From: JAVJST01 sp965229715
GTDB lineage: Bacteria; Pseudomonadota; Alphaproteobacteria; Rhodospirillales; Casp-alpha2
Assembly: GCA_965229715.1 (NCBI GenBank)
Contig: CBDDJL010000002.1
Coordinates: forward strand, 682,001-746,000
Length of the DNA: 64,000 nt
Reading direction: 5' to 3'
Below are positions 27,461-35,882 of the stretch, piece after piece (positions within the stretch are counted from its first letter, which is position 1; every line of letters begins with the position of its first letter). The notes beneath the pieces were generated by a model that searched no databases, was not told the DNA's origin, and saw only the letters and a program-made list of their open reading frames with translations. The position numbers and the translations under genes are program-made.

Positions 27461-28495
27461 TTATGTTCGCCTGTATCGTTGGGGGCTCATACCCGTCCAT
27501 CCGCGGAATGCCCGAGAGAAAGCCGACAACTCTGAATAACCCAAGCAATGCGCTATCTCCGTCAGAGGAACATTGGGATCCTCAAGATAGTGGAGCGCCA
27601 GTTCCTTGCGGGCAGCGTTCACGAGTTCCTGGAACGTGACACCATGCTCGCGCAGTTGCCGCTGCATGGATTGGTCCGAGATGCCAAAAATCCTGGCGAT
27701 CTCGGCAATGGTCGGTGGAACGTCGCCGAGCTGCATCTTGATCTGATTTCGTACGGTCGTCGCGAAGTCCTCAGGGCATTGGTGGATTTCGCAACGAGAC
27801 CTGAGGAACGGTTCGATAACGGAGAACAGGTAGGGATCCTGATTGGGCATGCGTGCATCGAGATCGCGTCGACGGAAGGCAAATGCGTTGGTTCGACGGC
27901 CGAAAAGCACCGGTGCCCCAAAGACCTTTTCGTGGCAATAGGCGCCTTCCGGCGCCTCGTGCTCAAACCGCACTTCAAGTGGCGACCAGTCGGGCCCCAG
28001 CGCATCCCTGAAAATATTAAGGAACATTCCGAGAGAAAGTTCGGCATCCTGCCGCCGGTTCTCAATTCGTTCGTCAAAGATTCGATAGCTGAGCCAGAAA
28101 ACCTCGCTATCCTCCCGGATCATGCCGAAACTCGACTGCCCTTGATGGGCCGGGAAATAGGTTTCAACGTTTCTCAGGGCCGACGCCAACGTCGGTGAGC
28201 TGATCGCGGCATATCCGATTGCGCCAAGGCGGCGCGGCTCGAAGGTTTCTCCGAAATAGAGCCCAAACTTGTCATTTTCGGTTTGCCGGGCGGCTTCTTC
28301 AAAGAGCGCACAAAAATCCGAAAGCAACAATTCGTTGAACGGGCTGGCCAGATCCTCGGGTTTGATCGATGCATTGCCGAGAATGCTATCCGGATCACCG
28401 TGATACTTTTCGATCAGGTCAACAACGCCCGACGCTGCCGAAGCAAGCACCTTGGCCGGCGGCAAAATCGTACCCTCGTGCAAGGCACTTCCCAT
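27461..28495 (-). CDS. AraC-family transcriptional regulator (OruR/GbdR-like architecture)
   Basis: A 344-residue regulator from ATG 28495. The N-terminal two-thirds is an arabinose-binding-type ligand domain (LGAIGYAAISSPTLASALRNVETYF is characteristic), and the C-terminal 90 residues hold the double helix-turn-helix (PTIAEIARIFGISDQSMQRQLREHG and PLTEIAHCLGYSELSAFSRAFRGWTG). The open frame extends to a TTG at 28615, but ATG 28495 gives the usual family length. It is divergent from the amine importer/BMC operon and is the likely substrate-responsive activator of it. Confidence 0.88.
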   Translation of the reverse strand: MGSALHEGTILPPAKVLASAASGVVDLIEKYHGDPDSILGNASIKPEDLASPFNELLLSDFCALFEEAARQTENDKFGLYFGETFEPRRLGAIGYAAISSPTLASALRNVETYFPAHQGQSSFGMIREDSEVFWLSYRIFDERIENRRQDAELSLGMFLNIFRDALGPDWSPLEVRFEHEAPEGAYCHEKVFGAPVLFGRRTNAFAFRRRDLDARMPNQDPYLFSVIEPFLRSRCEIHQCPEDFATTVRNQIKMQLGDVPPTIAEIARIFGISDQSMQRQLREHGVTFQELVNAARKELALHYLEDPNVPLTEIAHCLGYSELSAFSRAFRGWTGMSPQRYRRT

Positions 28496-28697
28496 GGTAC
28501 CACACGCGATTCCCTGGACTGTCTCATTTACAGGGGCGGTATCTTGCGCTGAATCAGGTTCGGAATCAAATACAGGCGACTTTACCGCTGTTAAATTCGA
28601 GCCAGTCGATGTCAAGCAACCTGATGCCGCAGCGCTAACGTAAATCTGTCAAAATAGGAATTCTGTGTTTCCAAAAAATGATTCGGAGGGACGTCTT
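28496..28697. promoter_or_regulatory. Divergent regulatory region between araC-type gene and importer/BMC operon
   Basis: About 200 bases separate the AraC start from the ATG of the substrate-binding protein. This should contain both promoters and the AraC operator. GGAGGG at 28685-28690 is the ribosome site of the binding protein. I could not define a -35/-10 pair or paired half-sites with confidence. Confidence 0.5.
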
Positions 28698-29831
28698 ATG
28701 AAGTTGACGAGAAGAGAGTTTTCCAAGGGTTTGGCGGGTGCGGCCGGTTTGGCGGCGCTTGGCGTTCCGGGGGCAGCCCAAGCCGCGCGAAACAACGAAA
28801 TGAATATTCTGTGCTGGGAGGGTTACAACTCGGACGAAGTGCTTGGCCCGTTCCGCGAAGCCAATCCCGGCGCCTCGGTCAAGGCGGAAAGCGGCACATC
28901 CGATCCCGACATGATCAACAAGCTTCGTGCCGGCGAAGTCAACGTTTGGGATCTGATCAATCTCAATCAGCCCTGGGCACGTGACCAGCTCTATCCCGAG
29001 AACCTGATCAAGCCGCTCAACAAAGAGCGCTTCATGCCGTACTTCGACAAGATGCTGCCCGAGTTTGCCAAGCCGTATCCCCTGTCATTCGCCGACAATG
29101 GTGACCTTATCGGTATGCCGCAGCGCTACGGACCGTTCAGTTTTGTTGTCAACACGGACAAAATCAGCCGTGCAATGGCCGAGGACGAGGGTTGGAACCT
29201 GTTTCTCGATTCCGGCATGAAGAAACGCTACGGCGTTCTGACATACGACAACTGGAACGTTATGCATATGTGTCTGACGGGCGGTCTGGATCCGTTCAAG
29301 CCTGTTGAAGGCGATGACCTGGATACCTTCCGTAAGATTGCCGATCAGATTTTTGCAGGCGCCAAGCTTCTGACCGACGACCTTGTTGCGATGAATTTGG
29401 CCCTGATCAATGGTGAAATTGACGCTTACTTTACAGGCGGCACTTACACGGCCTCGCCTGCCCGTTACGACGGCGCCACCAATGTTCGCGGCATCACACC
29501 GAAATCGGGTCCGGTCGATGGCAAGGGCGGCGTGGTCTGGATTGAGTTGACCTCGGCGGTCAACAATCCGAATCCGTCGGAGCTGGCCGAGGATTTCCTG
29601 GAGTTCGTGCAACAACCCGACATCTCGAAGGCCGTTGCATTTACTGAAGGGACCTACAACCCGGTTTGCCAGATGGGCGACGAGCGCGTGATGTCGAAGT
29701 TCGACAGTGATGAACTCGACGCTATTCAGTGGGACTCGCTGGGTGAAGAAATGTCTCGGTCACTCGACTATCAGGTCGTGGCGTCGTATGACGCGTTGAT
29801 CGAGGCCTACAACGCCGCGAAGCGCGGTTAA
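28698..29831 (+). CDS. Polyamine-type ABC substrate-binding protein (PotD/PotF family), Tat-exported
   Basis: Periplasmic binding protein of 377 residues and first gene of the BMC operon. A near-perfect twin-arginine signal is present (LTRREFSKGLAGAAGLAALG, cleavage after AAQA). The mature protein begins with MNILCWEGYNSDEVL, the Trp-containing pattern of spermidine/putrescine binding proteins. The frame is open 11 codons upstream, but GGAGGG sits correctly before ATG 28698. With the following ATPase and two permeases it forms a complete importer, so the BMC pathway probably starts from an imported amine. Confidence 0.9.
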   Translation: MKLTRREFSKGLAGAAGLAALGVPGAAQAARNNEMNILCWEGYNSDEVLGPFREANPGASVKAESGTSDPDMINKLRAGEVNVWDLINLNQPWARDQLYPENLIKPLNKERFMPYFDKMLPEFAKPYPLSFADNGDLIGMPQRYGPFSFVVNTDKISRAMAEDEGWNLFLDSGMKKRYGVLTYDNWNVMHMCLTGGLDPFKPVEGDDLDTFRKIADQIFAGAKLLTDDLVAMNLALINGEIDAYFTGGTYTASPARYDGATNVRGITPKSGPVDGKGGVVWIELTSAVNNPNPSELAEDFLEFVQQPDISKAVAFTEGTYNPVCQMGDERVMSKFDSDELDAIQWDSLGEEMSRSLDYQVVASYDALIEAYNAAKRG

Positions 29832-29851
29832 GCCTCCCTGTAGAAATCTCG

Positions 29852-29884
29852 CCCGACGTGGGTGCAATAAACGTCCACGTCGGG
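29852..29884 (+). terminator. Hairpin after the binding-protein gene (partial terminator or mRNA stabiliser)
   Basis: A 10-bp perfect stem (CCCGACGTGG at 29852-29861 with CCACGTCGGG at 29875-29884) with a 13-base loop, followed by TGTTTCTTTG. It lies between the binding protein and the ATPase genes. Read-through is expected because the importer genes follow, so it probably sets a high ratio of binding protein to membrane components. Confidence 0.65.
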
Positions 29885-29913
29885 TGTTTCTTTGTTGCAG
29901 GTGAAGAGAAGAA

Positions 29914-30999
29914 ATGACTGCAAAGCCCGTTCTTCGACTTAACAACATCGTCAAGAGGTTCGGCAGCTTTACGGCGCTGCATGGTATCGACCTTGAAATA
30001 GATGAAGGTGAGTTTCTCACCATTGTCGGGCCATCGGGCAGCGGCAAAACCACCCTCATTCGGTTGCTCGTCGGCATGGATAGTCCGACAGAAGGCGAAA
30101 TCTGGTTGCGTGACGAACGTATCGACCAAGTGCCCGCCAATGCGCGACCGACGTGTATGGTCTTCCAGTCACTGGCTCTCTTTCCTCACCGGTCTGTTGG
30201 GGAGAACATCGAATTCCCGCTGAAGATACGCGGCGAAGCGAAGGAAGCCCGCAAGCGTAGGGCACTCGAACTCCTCAAGCTGCTGCGTCTGCCCGATCAT
30301 TACTACGACAAACGCATCAACCAGTGTTCCGGCGGTGAGCGGCAACGGGTTGCATTGGCGCGGGCTCTCGCTTTCGACCCCGAAATTTTGTTTTTCGACG
30401 AACCGTTGTCCGCACTGGACTACCGATTGCGCAAGACCCTCGAAAAGGAATTGAAGGACCTGCACGAGCGGACCGGGAAAACCTTTGTTTACATCACACA
30501 CAGCCTCGAGGAGGCGATGGTGATGTCCGACAGGATCGCGATCATGCGCGAAGGCCGGATGGAGCAAGTGACCGACGCAGAAGGAATTTATGCGCGGCCG
30601 GCCAGCCGGTTCGTTGCCGAGTTTATGGGGGAAGTGAATCTGTTCACCGTTGAAGGAACCGCGCAAGGCCGTTTCAGAAGCCGCGGTATAGAAGTCCATA
30701 TCAATGGTGCGGGTGACGACCCCGGTTTCGAAATGAATGTCGGCGAACAGGGCACTCTCATGGTTCGTCCCGAGTTCGTGCGTTTTCTCACGTCGACGGA
30801 AACCAACGATTTCGTCGTCAAAGGCATACTGCGGGCCGAATACGCACTCGGCTCGCGAATACAGTATTTGGTTGAGGCGGCTGACGGCTCCCGGTTGACG
30901 GTCGAGAAACTTCGGGAGGATCGCTACAAAGGCGAGATCGGCGACGAAGTCATTCTCGGCTGGGATATCGATCATACGCACTTTATCCGGGGAGAGTGA
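29914..30999 (+). CDS. Polyamine-type ABC transporter ATP-binding protein (PotA family)
   Basis: ATPase of the importer, 361 residues. Walker A GPSGSGKTTL, signature CSGGERQRVALARALA, Walker B ILFFDEPLSALD and a switch His (THSLEEAMVMSDR) are intact, followed by a C-terminal TOBE-like domain. The stop overlaps the ATG of the next permease (TGATG). It serves the permeases at 30999 and 31853. Confidence 0.94.
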   Translation: MTAKPVLRLNNIVKRFGSFTALHGIDLEIDEGEFLTIVGPSGSGKTTLIRLLVGMDSPTEGEIWLRDERIDQVPANARPTCMVFQSLALFPHRSVGENIEFPLKIRGEAKEARKRRALELLKLLRLPDHYYDKRINQCSGGERQRVALARALAFDPEILFFDEPLSALDYRLRKTLEKELKDLHERTGKTFVYITHSLEEAMVMSDRIAIMREGRMEQVTDAEGIYARPASRFVAEFMGEVNLFTVEGTAQGRFRSRGIEVHINGAGDDPGFEMNVGEQGTLMVRPEFVRFLTSTETNDFVVKGILRAEYALGSRIQYLVEAADGSRLTVEKLREDRYKGEIGDEVILGWDIDHTHFIRGE

Positions 31000-31853
31000 T
31001 GGAACGGCACGATCACCGCCTCGGCATTCTCTGTTCCATACCCATGCTGCTGGTGCTGGCGCTGAGTTTTCTCGCCCCTCTTATTGTTGTCGCTGCATTT
31101 TCAGTGATGCCGCATAAGGTCTTCACGCTGGCGCATATGCCGGATTTTTCTGCCTACAAGACGATTGTCTCGCAAGGGTATTGGAAGTCGTTGGCCTGGT
31201 CGCTCAGTACGGCGTTTGCTTCAACCGTCATTCTCTTTCTCATCTGCTGGCCGCTCTCGTTCGCTATGGCAAAAGTGTTTGGCCGTTTCACCTTGGTGCT
31301 CACCATAGCCGTCGTCGTGAGCCTGTTCGTTTCCGAGAACATCCGACTCTTCGGATGGATTCTCACATTGATGAAGGGCGGATTGATCGAGGGTCATCTC
31401 AGAGCCTGGTTCGGTATCGAGATGGGTGGCGTGCTGTACAACGTACCGATCATCGTCTTCGGGCTCGTTTACGTGTATTTCCCGTTCATGCTTTTCCCGC
31501 TGGCCCAAGGCATAGCCATGGTGCCGGATGATGCGCGCCAGGCGGCTGCCGATCTCGGCGCTTCAAAATGGCGTATCCTGTGGGAGATCGACTTGCCGCT
31601 TGCCGCGCCCGGGATCGTCGTTGGATCGCTTCTGAGTTTTGTCCTCGCCGCCGGCGCTCTCGCAGAGTCCAAACTTCTCGGTGGTCAAGCCGTTATCGTC
31701 ATGGCTGATGAAGTCGAAACAGCCTTTACCTACGGCCAGAATTGGCCCCTTGGATCCGCACTTTCCATGGTGCTGATCGCGATCATTGGGTCATTGGCGA
31801 TTTTCGGCGTCTCAAAAGTCGATCTGGACACCATCATGGGAAGGAAGCGCTGA
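30999..31853 (+). CDS. Polyamine-type ABC transporter permease (PotB-like)
   Basis: Inner-membrane permease of 284 residues with about six hydrophobic segments, beginning LGILCSIPMLLVLALSFLAPL. The EAA loop is visible as DDARQAAADLGASKWRILWE. Start ATG 30999 overlaps the ATPase stop as TGATG and has GGGGAGAG upstream; GTG 30996 is the alternative. Its stop in turn overlaps the next permease start. Confidence 0.92.
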   Translation: MERHDHRLGILCSIPMLLVLALSFLAPLIVVAAFSVMPHKVFTLAHMPDFSAYKTIVSQGYWKSLAWSLSTAFASTVILFLICWPLSFAMAKVFGRFTLVLTIAVVVSLFVSENIRLFGWILTLMKGGLIEGHLRAWFGIEMGGVLYNVPIIVFGLVYVYFPFMLFPLAQGIAMVPDDARQAAADLGASKWRILWEIDLPLAAPGIVVGSLLSFVLAAGALAESKLLGGQAVIVMADEVETAFTYGQNWPLGSALSMVLIAIIGSLAIFGVSKVDLDTIMGRKR

Positions 31854-32665
31854 TGGAGCCGAGTAAGAGCACCCGGATTGCGCTTTTGGTCTACGGCATC
31901 GTGGCGATCGTTTTTCTTTACCTGCCGCTGGTTTCCATTGGTTTCGCGTCCGTGTCGAAGGCCCGTTATCTGACCTTTCCGATCAAAGCATATGCGACCC
32001 GCTGGTACGGCAAGGCGCTGGAGAGCTCAACAGTCGCGGACCTGCTTACAACGTCGCTCTCGATTGCATCGATCGTTACCGTCGTCTCGATGGTCGTCGG
32101 ATTTTTTGGCGCTCTCGCATTTGCGCGCTATCAGTGGCGTTATCGCGGTCTGTTCCAGAAGATTGTCTTGCTGCCTATTTTCTTTCCGCAAACGGTTCTG
32201 GGGCTTGCTCTGCTTATGTGGTTCAACGCTCTCGATATCATCCCATCGTGGAAGACGGCGGTCGTTGCCCATCTAGTCTGGATTTCACCGATTGCCACGC
32301 TGGTCATCGCGATCCGGGCATACTCCTTCGATCCATCGTTGGAGGAGGCGGCACGGGACATGGGCGCATCGACATTGACGATCATGAAGGAAGTGACTTT
32401 TCCTCTGTTGCTTCCGGGCGTCGTTTCGGCGGGGTTGTTCGCTTTCTTGCTGAGTTGGGGGAATTTTCCGCTTTCCCTGTTCACAACGGGAGCCGACCTG
32501 ACCTTACCGGAATGGCTCTATGCGAAGATGGTCTCGGGATATTCGCCGCTGGTGCCGACGCTCGGCGTTCTCTCGGTGGCGGCGTCCATGATCGTCTTGC
32601 TGACGGCCTTGGTGGTGCCCCGATTGATCGCGCACATGCGAGAGGCGCGGGAAGGCCATGGTTAG
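31853..32665 (+). CDS. Polyamine-type ABC transporter permease (PotC-like)
   Basis: Second inner-membrane permease, 270 residues, starting MEPSKSTRIALLVYGIVAIV. The EAA loop reads LEEAARDMGASTLTIMKEVT. ATG 31853 was chosen because it overlaps the PotB-like stop (TGATG); the open frame further upstream is only a shadow inside the preceding gene. It completes the importer; the SDR gene follows 36 bases later. Confidence 0.92.
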   Translation: MEPSKSTRIALLVYGIVAIVFLYLPLVSIGFASVSKARYLTFPIKAYATRWYGKALESSTVADLLTTSLSIASIVTVVSMVVGFFGALAFARYQWRYRGLFQKIVLLPIFFPQTVLGLALLMWFNALDIIPSWKTAVVAHLVWISPIATLVIAIRAYSFDPSLEEAARDMGASTLTIMKEVTFPLLLPGVVSAGLFAFLLSWGNFPLSLFTTGADLTLPEWLYAKMVSGYSPLVPTLGVLSVAASMIVLLTALVVPRLIAHMREAREGHG

Positions 32666-32701
32666 AGATTCCACGAACGATAATTTAGGGAGGTTTGAAA
32701 A

Positions 32702-33481
32702 ATGCTGACATCAATCAAGGACCGAAGCGTTATCGTCACCGGTGGCTCGAAAGGAATTGGCCGCGGAATTGCAAGCGTGTTCGCCAAGCAGGGCGCCAAT
32801 GTCATGATTGCGTCCCGCGGGGAAGATGCTGCGAAGGCGGCATCCGACGAGATGAACGCGGCTGGAGGCAACACGTCCTACACGTCCTGCGATGTATCCG
32901 ACTGGGCATCGGTCCAGGCAATGGTCGCGACGACCGTCGAGAAGTTCGGCAGCGTCGATATCTTGTGCGCAAATGCCGGTGCTTTTCCGCAGACCAAAAT
33001 GGTCGATATGGACCCGGCGGAGTGGGACCAGGTCATGGCGACCAATCTGCGAAGCGCGTTCTTGTGTGTAAAGGCGTGCATTCCCCAGTTCGAGAAGGCC
33101 GGAAAAGGTCGCGTGGTCCTGACGTCGTCGATTACGGGACCGATTACCGGTTTCCCGGGCTGGTCTCATTACGGTGCGTCGAAAGCCGGTCAACTCGGCT
33201 TCCTGAAGACCGCATGCATGGAGCTTTCCCGGTACAATACGACGATCAATGCGGTGATGCCGGGCAACATATATACGGAAGGTCTGCAAGATCTAGGTCA
33301 GGAATATCTCGATACCATGGCGGCATCGATACCGTTGAAGCGGCTGGGTGCGGTCGAGGATATCGGCAACGCCGCGTTGTTCTTTGCGTCTGACGAAGCT
33401 GCCTACATCACCGGGCAGCAAATCGTCGTCGACGGCGGACAGACGATTCCGGAGTCTCTTGAGGCCATCGAGGAAATCTGA
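32702..33481 (+). CDS. Short-chain dehydrogenase/reductase (FabG-like)
   Basis: A classical SDR of 259 residues with cofactor motif TGGSKGIGRGIA, the Asn-containing strand NLRSAF, active-site Ser in LTSSITGP and YGASK. GGAGG precedes the ATG. In the amino-alcohol metabolosomes of Rhodococcus/Mycobacterium an SDR accompanies the kinase and phospholyase and is thought to interconvert an aminoketone and amino alcohol. The same role fits here: it lies just ahead of the kinase gene. Direction and substrate are inferred. Confidence 0.88.
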   Translation: MLTSIKDRSVIVTGGSKGIGRGIASVFAKQGANVMIASRGEDAAKAASDEMNAAGGNTSYTSCDVSDWASVQAMVATTVEKFGSVDILCANAGAFPQTKMVDMDPAEWDQVMATNLRSAFLCVKACIPQFEKAGKGRVVLTSSITGPITGFPGWSHYGASKAGQLGFLKTACMELSRYNTTINAVMPGNIYTEGLQDLGQEYLDTMAASIPLKRLGAVEDIGNAALFFASDEAAYITGQQIVVDGGQTIPESLEAIEEI

Positions 33482-33515
33482 AGCGCTCGCCGCTGCAGAA
33501 ATGACGGAGGAAGCG

Positions 33516-34520
33516 ATGACCCAGGTCGAGCTGGAGCATGACGATCTGTTGGCGAGAATTCATGATCTCGCCAACCAGTCATTATCTCTGTGGAACCTTC
33601 CGAACGGCGCCAGCGCCCGGCTCATAAACGTATCCGAAAACGCGACTTACTTGGTGGAGGCGGATGGCGGGTATCGCTCGGTACTGCGCGTCCATCGCGA
33701 GGACTATCACACGGAACGCGCTATCGAGTGCGAACTTCTATGGATGGAAGCACTGAACAGTTCGAAAACAGTGGTGACTCCCAATGTGATCGCGGGCCGC
33801 GACGGCCGGGAGGTTCAGCGGGGTGAACTACCGGGATTGCTGAACGAACGTTTCATGGTGATGTTCGAGTTCGTCGAGGGCGTGCAGCCGGACGAGACGC
33901 TTGATCTGGTTGAGCCCTTCGAAGAGTTGGGCGAGATTGCCGCAAAAACGCATATCCAGTCCATCTCGTGGGACCGACCACAGCCGTTCGAACGGCTGAC
34001 CTGGGACGTCGAGGCGATCTACGGTGCCAACGCCACCTGGGGTGACTGGCGCAACGGTCCGAATGTCGATGGCCCTGTCCGCGACGTTCTCGAACGTGTC
34101 GAGGCGACCGTCAGGTCGCGGCTTGATGCCTTTGGCAAGGGCAACGAGCGCTACGGCCTTATTCATGCAGACATGCGGCTTGCCAATCTCTTGATCGACG
34201 GCGGCTCGACCCGGTTGATCGATTTCGATGACTGCGGGCTTGGCTGGTTTCTCTACGACTTCGCGGCCGGTATCAGCTTCATAGAGGATGATCCGCAGAT
34301 TCCTGCGATGCAGGATGCCTGGGTGCGCGGATATCGCAAGTTTCGCGACATGAGCGATGACGAAGAACGAGAGATCGACAGCTTCGTCATGTTGCGGCGC
34401 ATGGCGTTACTGGCATGGATCGGGTCGCATATCAACGTTCCGGAAGCCCAGTCATTGGCCTCCGACTTCGCCCGCGTTTCGGCAGAACTTGGCGAGCAGT
34501 ATCTTTCCCGCATGGCGTGA
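33516..34520 (+). CDS. APH-fold kinase, candidate amino-alcohol kinase of the BMC pathway
   Basis: A 334-residue aminoglycoside-phosphotransferase-fold enzyme. The catalytic loop is YGLIHADMRLANLLID (Asp and Asn present) and the metal site LIDFDDCGLGWFLYDFA. Start ATG 33516 was chosen because GGAGG lies 5 bases ahead; the frame is open far upstream inside the SDR gene. Placed between an SDR and a class III PLP enzyme, it probably phosphorylates an amino alcohol such as 1-amino-2-propanol so that the PLP enzyme can eliminate phosphate and ammonia. Confidence 0.8.
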   Translation: MTQVELEHDDLLARIHDLANQSLSLWNLPNGASARLINVSENATYLVEADGGYRSVLRVHREDYHTERAIECELLWMEALNSSKTVVTPNVIAGRDGREVQRGELPGLLNERFMVMFEFVEGVQPDETLDLVEPFEELGEIAAKTHIQSISWDRPQPFERLTWDVEAIYGANATWGDWRNGPNVDGPVRDVLERVEATVRSRLDAFGKGNERYGLIHADMRLANLLIDGGSTRLIDFDDCGLGWFLYDFAAGISFIEDDPQIPAMQDAWVRGYRKFRDMSDDEEREIDSFVMLRRMALLAWIGSHINVPEAQSLASDFARVSAELGEQYLSRMA

Positions 34521-34601
34521 CGGCGCTGTCAATTGGCGACTCGCTACTGTCAAGCGATGCCGGAGGGCTGGGAATAGCCTCTGTCCAAACAGTACGGGGC
34601 A

Positions 34602-35882
34602 ATGGCCGTGAGCCAGGAAAAGCTAGAGTTTCTCGAACGCTCAAAGGAGTTCTGGAATCCGCACAAGACCGGTTTCTGGCAGGAAGCCGGCGTCGATCTC
34701 GTTATCGACAAGCGCGAGGGTTATTTCCTTTATGACATGGACGGACGCCGCTTGATAGACGTCCATCTTAACGGCGGCACCTACAATCTCGGACACCGAA
34801 ATGCTGAGTTGATCGAGGTGCTTAACGCCGGTGCCCAGCGCTTCGACATGGGCAATCACCACTTTCCTGCGCTGGCTCGTACCGCGCTTGCCGAAGCGCT
34901 TGCCGAATGTACACCGGAAGGCCTGAAGTACACGATCTATGGCGCCGGCGGTGCGGAGGCCGTCGAACTGGCGATTAAATCGGCGCGAAATGCGACACAG
35001 AAGCGCAAAATCGTATCTATCGTGAAGGCATATCACGGTCACTCGGGCCTCTCGGTCAAGGCCGGTGATGAGAGGTTCTCAAAGACATTTCTTTCCGAGG
35101 ACCTGCTCGGCGAATTTGTTCAGGTACCGTTTAACGATCTCAACGCCATGGAAGACGCGCTCAAGGGGCGAGATGTCGCCGCCGTCATCATGGAAACCAT
35201 CCCGGCGACGTATGGATTTCCGATGCCGCATGAAGGCTACCTTCCGTCGGTGAAGGCGCTCTGCGAACGCTACGATGCGCTCTATATCGCCGATGAGGTG
35301 CAGACGGGGTTCATGCGTACCGGTGACATGTGGGGCATCACACGTTACGGCGTGACGCCGGACATCATGGTCATCGGCAAGGGTGTCACCGGCGGTATGT
35401 ATCCGATTTCGTGTTGCGTCGTCAGCGAGCAGGCTGGTGCCTGGCTCAAACAGGATGGTTTCGCCCATATGTCGACGGCGGGCGGTGCTGAGCTCGGTTG
35501 CATCGTGGCCCTCAAGGTGCTTGAGATTACCCAACGGCCCGAAGTGCGCTCGATGGTGCACTATGTCTCGGATTTCATCCGTGCGGGCCTTGATGAAATT
35601 CAGGCGCTCTACCCTGATTTCTTCACCGGAATTCGGCAGCACGGTGTGGTTATGGGGTTGGAGTTCAACCATCCGGAGGGCGCCAAACCGGTTATGCGCC
35701 GGCTCTACGAGAACGGGGTATGGGCGATTTTTTCGACCCTCGATCCCCGGGTCCTGCAATTTAAGCCCGGCATCCTCATGACTCAGACCTTGTCAGAGGA
35801 CCTGTTGCGCCGTGTCGAGACCGCAATCGGTCTTGCTCGTGAAGACGTAATGGGTAGCGGTCATCAGCGGAAGGTCTCGTGA
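34602..35882 (+). CDS. Class III PLP enzyme, probable amino-alcohol-phosphate phospholyase (aminotransferase fold)
   Basis: A 426-residue fold-type I, class III aminotransferase family protein. The PLP-binding region contains GAGGAEAVELAIKSARNAT, the Asp in LYIADEVQTGF and the Schiff-base Lys in MVIGKGVTGGMYP. In the RMM metabolosome and in ethanolamine-phosphate phospholyases this family cleaves phosphorylated amino alcohols to aldehyde, ammonia and phosphate. Kinase upstream and aldehyde dehydrogenase overlapping downstream (TGATG) support that reading over simple transamination, but sequence alone does not decide it. Confidence 0.78.
   Translation: MAVSQEKLEFLERSKEFWNPHKTGFWQEAGVDLVIDKREGYFLYDMDGRRLIDVHLNGGTYNLGHRNAELIEVLNAGAQRFDMGNHHFPALARTALAEALAECTPEGLKYTIYGAGGAEAVELAIKSARNATQKRKIVSIVKAYHGHSGLSVKAGDERFSKTFLSEDLLGEFVQVPFNDLNAMEDALKGRDVAAVIMETIPATYGFPMPHEGYLPSVKALCERYDALYIADEVQTGFMRTGDMWGITRYGVTPDIMVIGKGVTGGMYPISCCVVSEQAGAWLKQDGFAHMSTAGGAELGCIVALKVLEITQRPEVRSMVHYVSDFIRAGLDEIQALYPDFFTGIRQHGVVMGLEFNHPEGAKPVMRRLYENGVWAIFSTLDPRVLQFKPGILMTQTLSEDLLRRVETAIGLAREDVMGSGHQRKVS

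Noticed and set aside
27265..27639. Plus-strand open frame of 124 codons beside the AraC gene
   Set aside because: Overlaps the 3' coding end of the AraC regulator in antisense, and the upstream part has no recognisable features.
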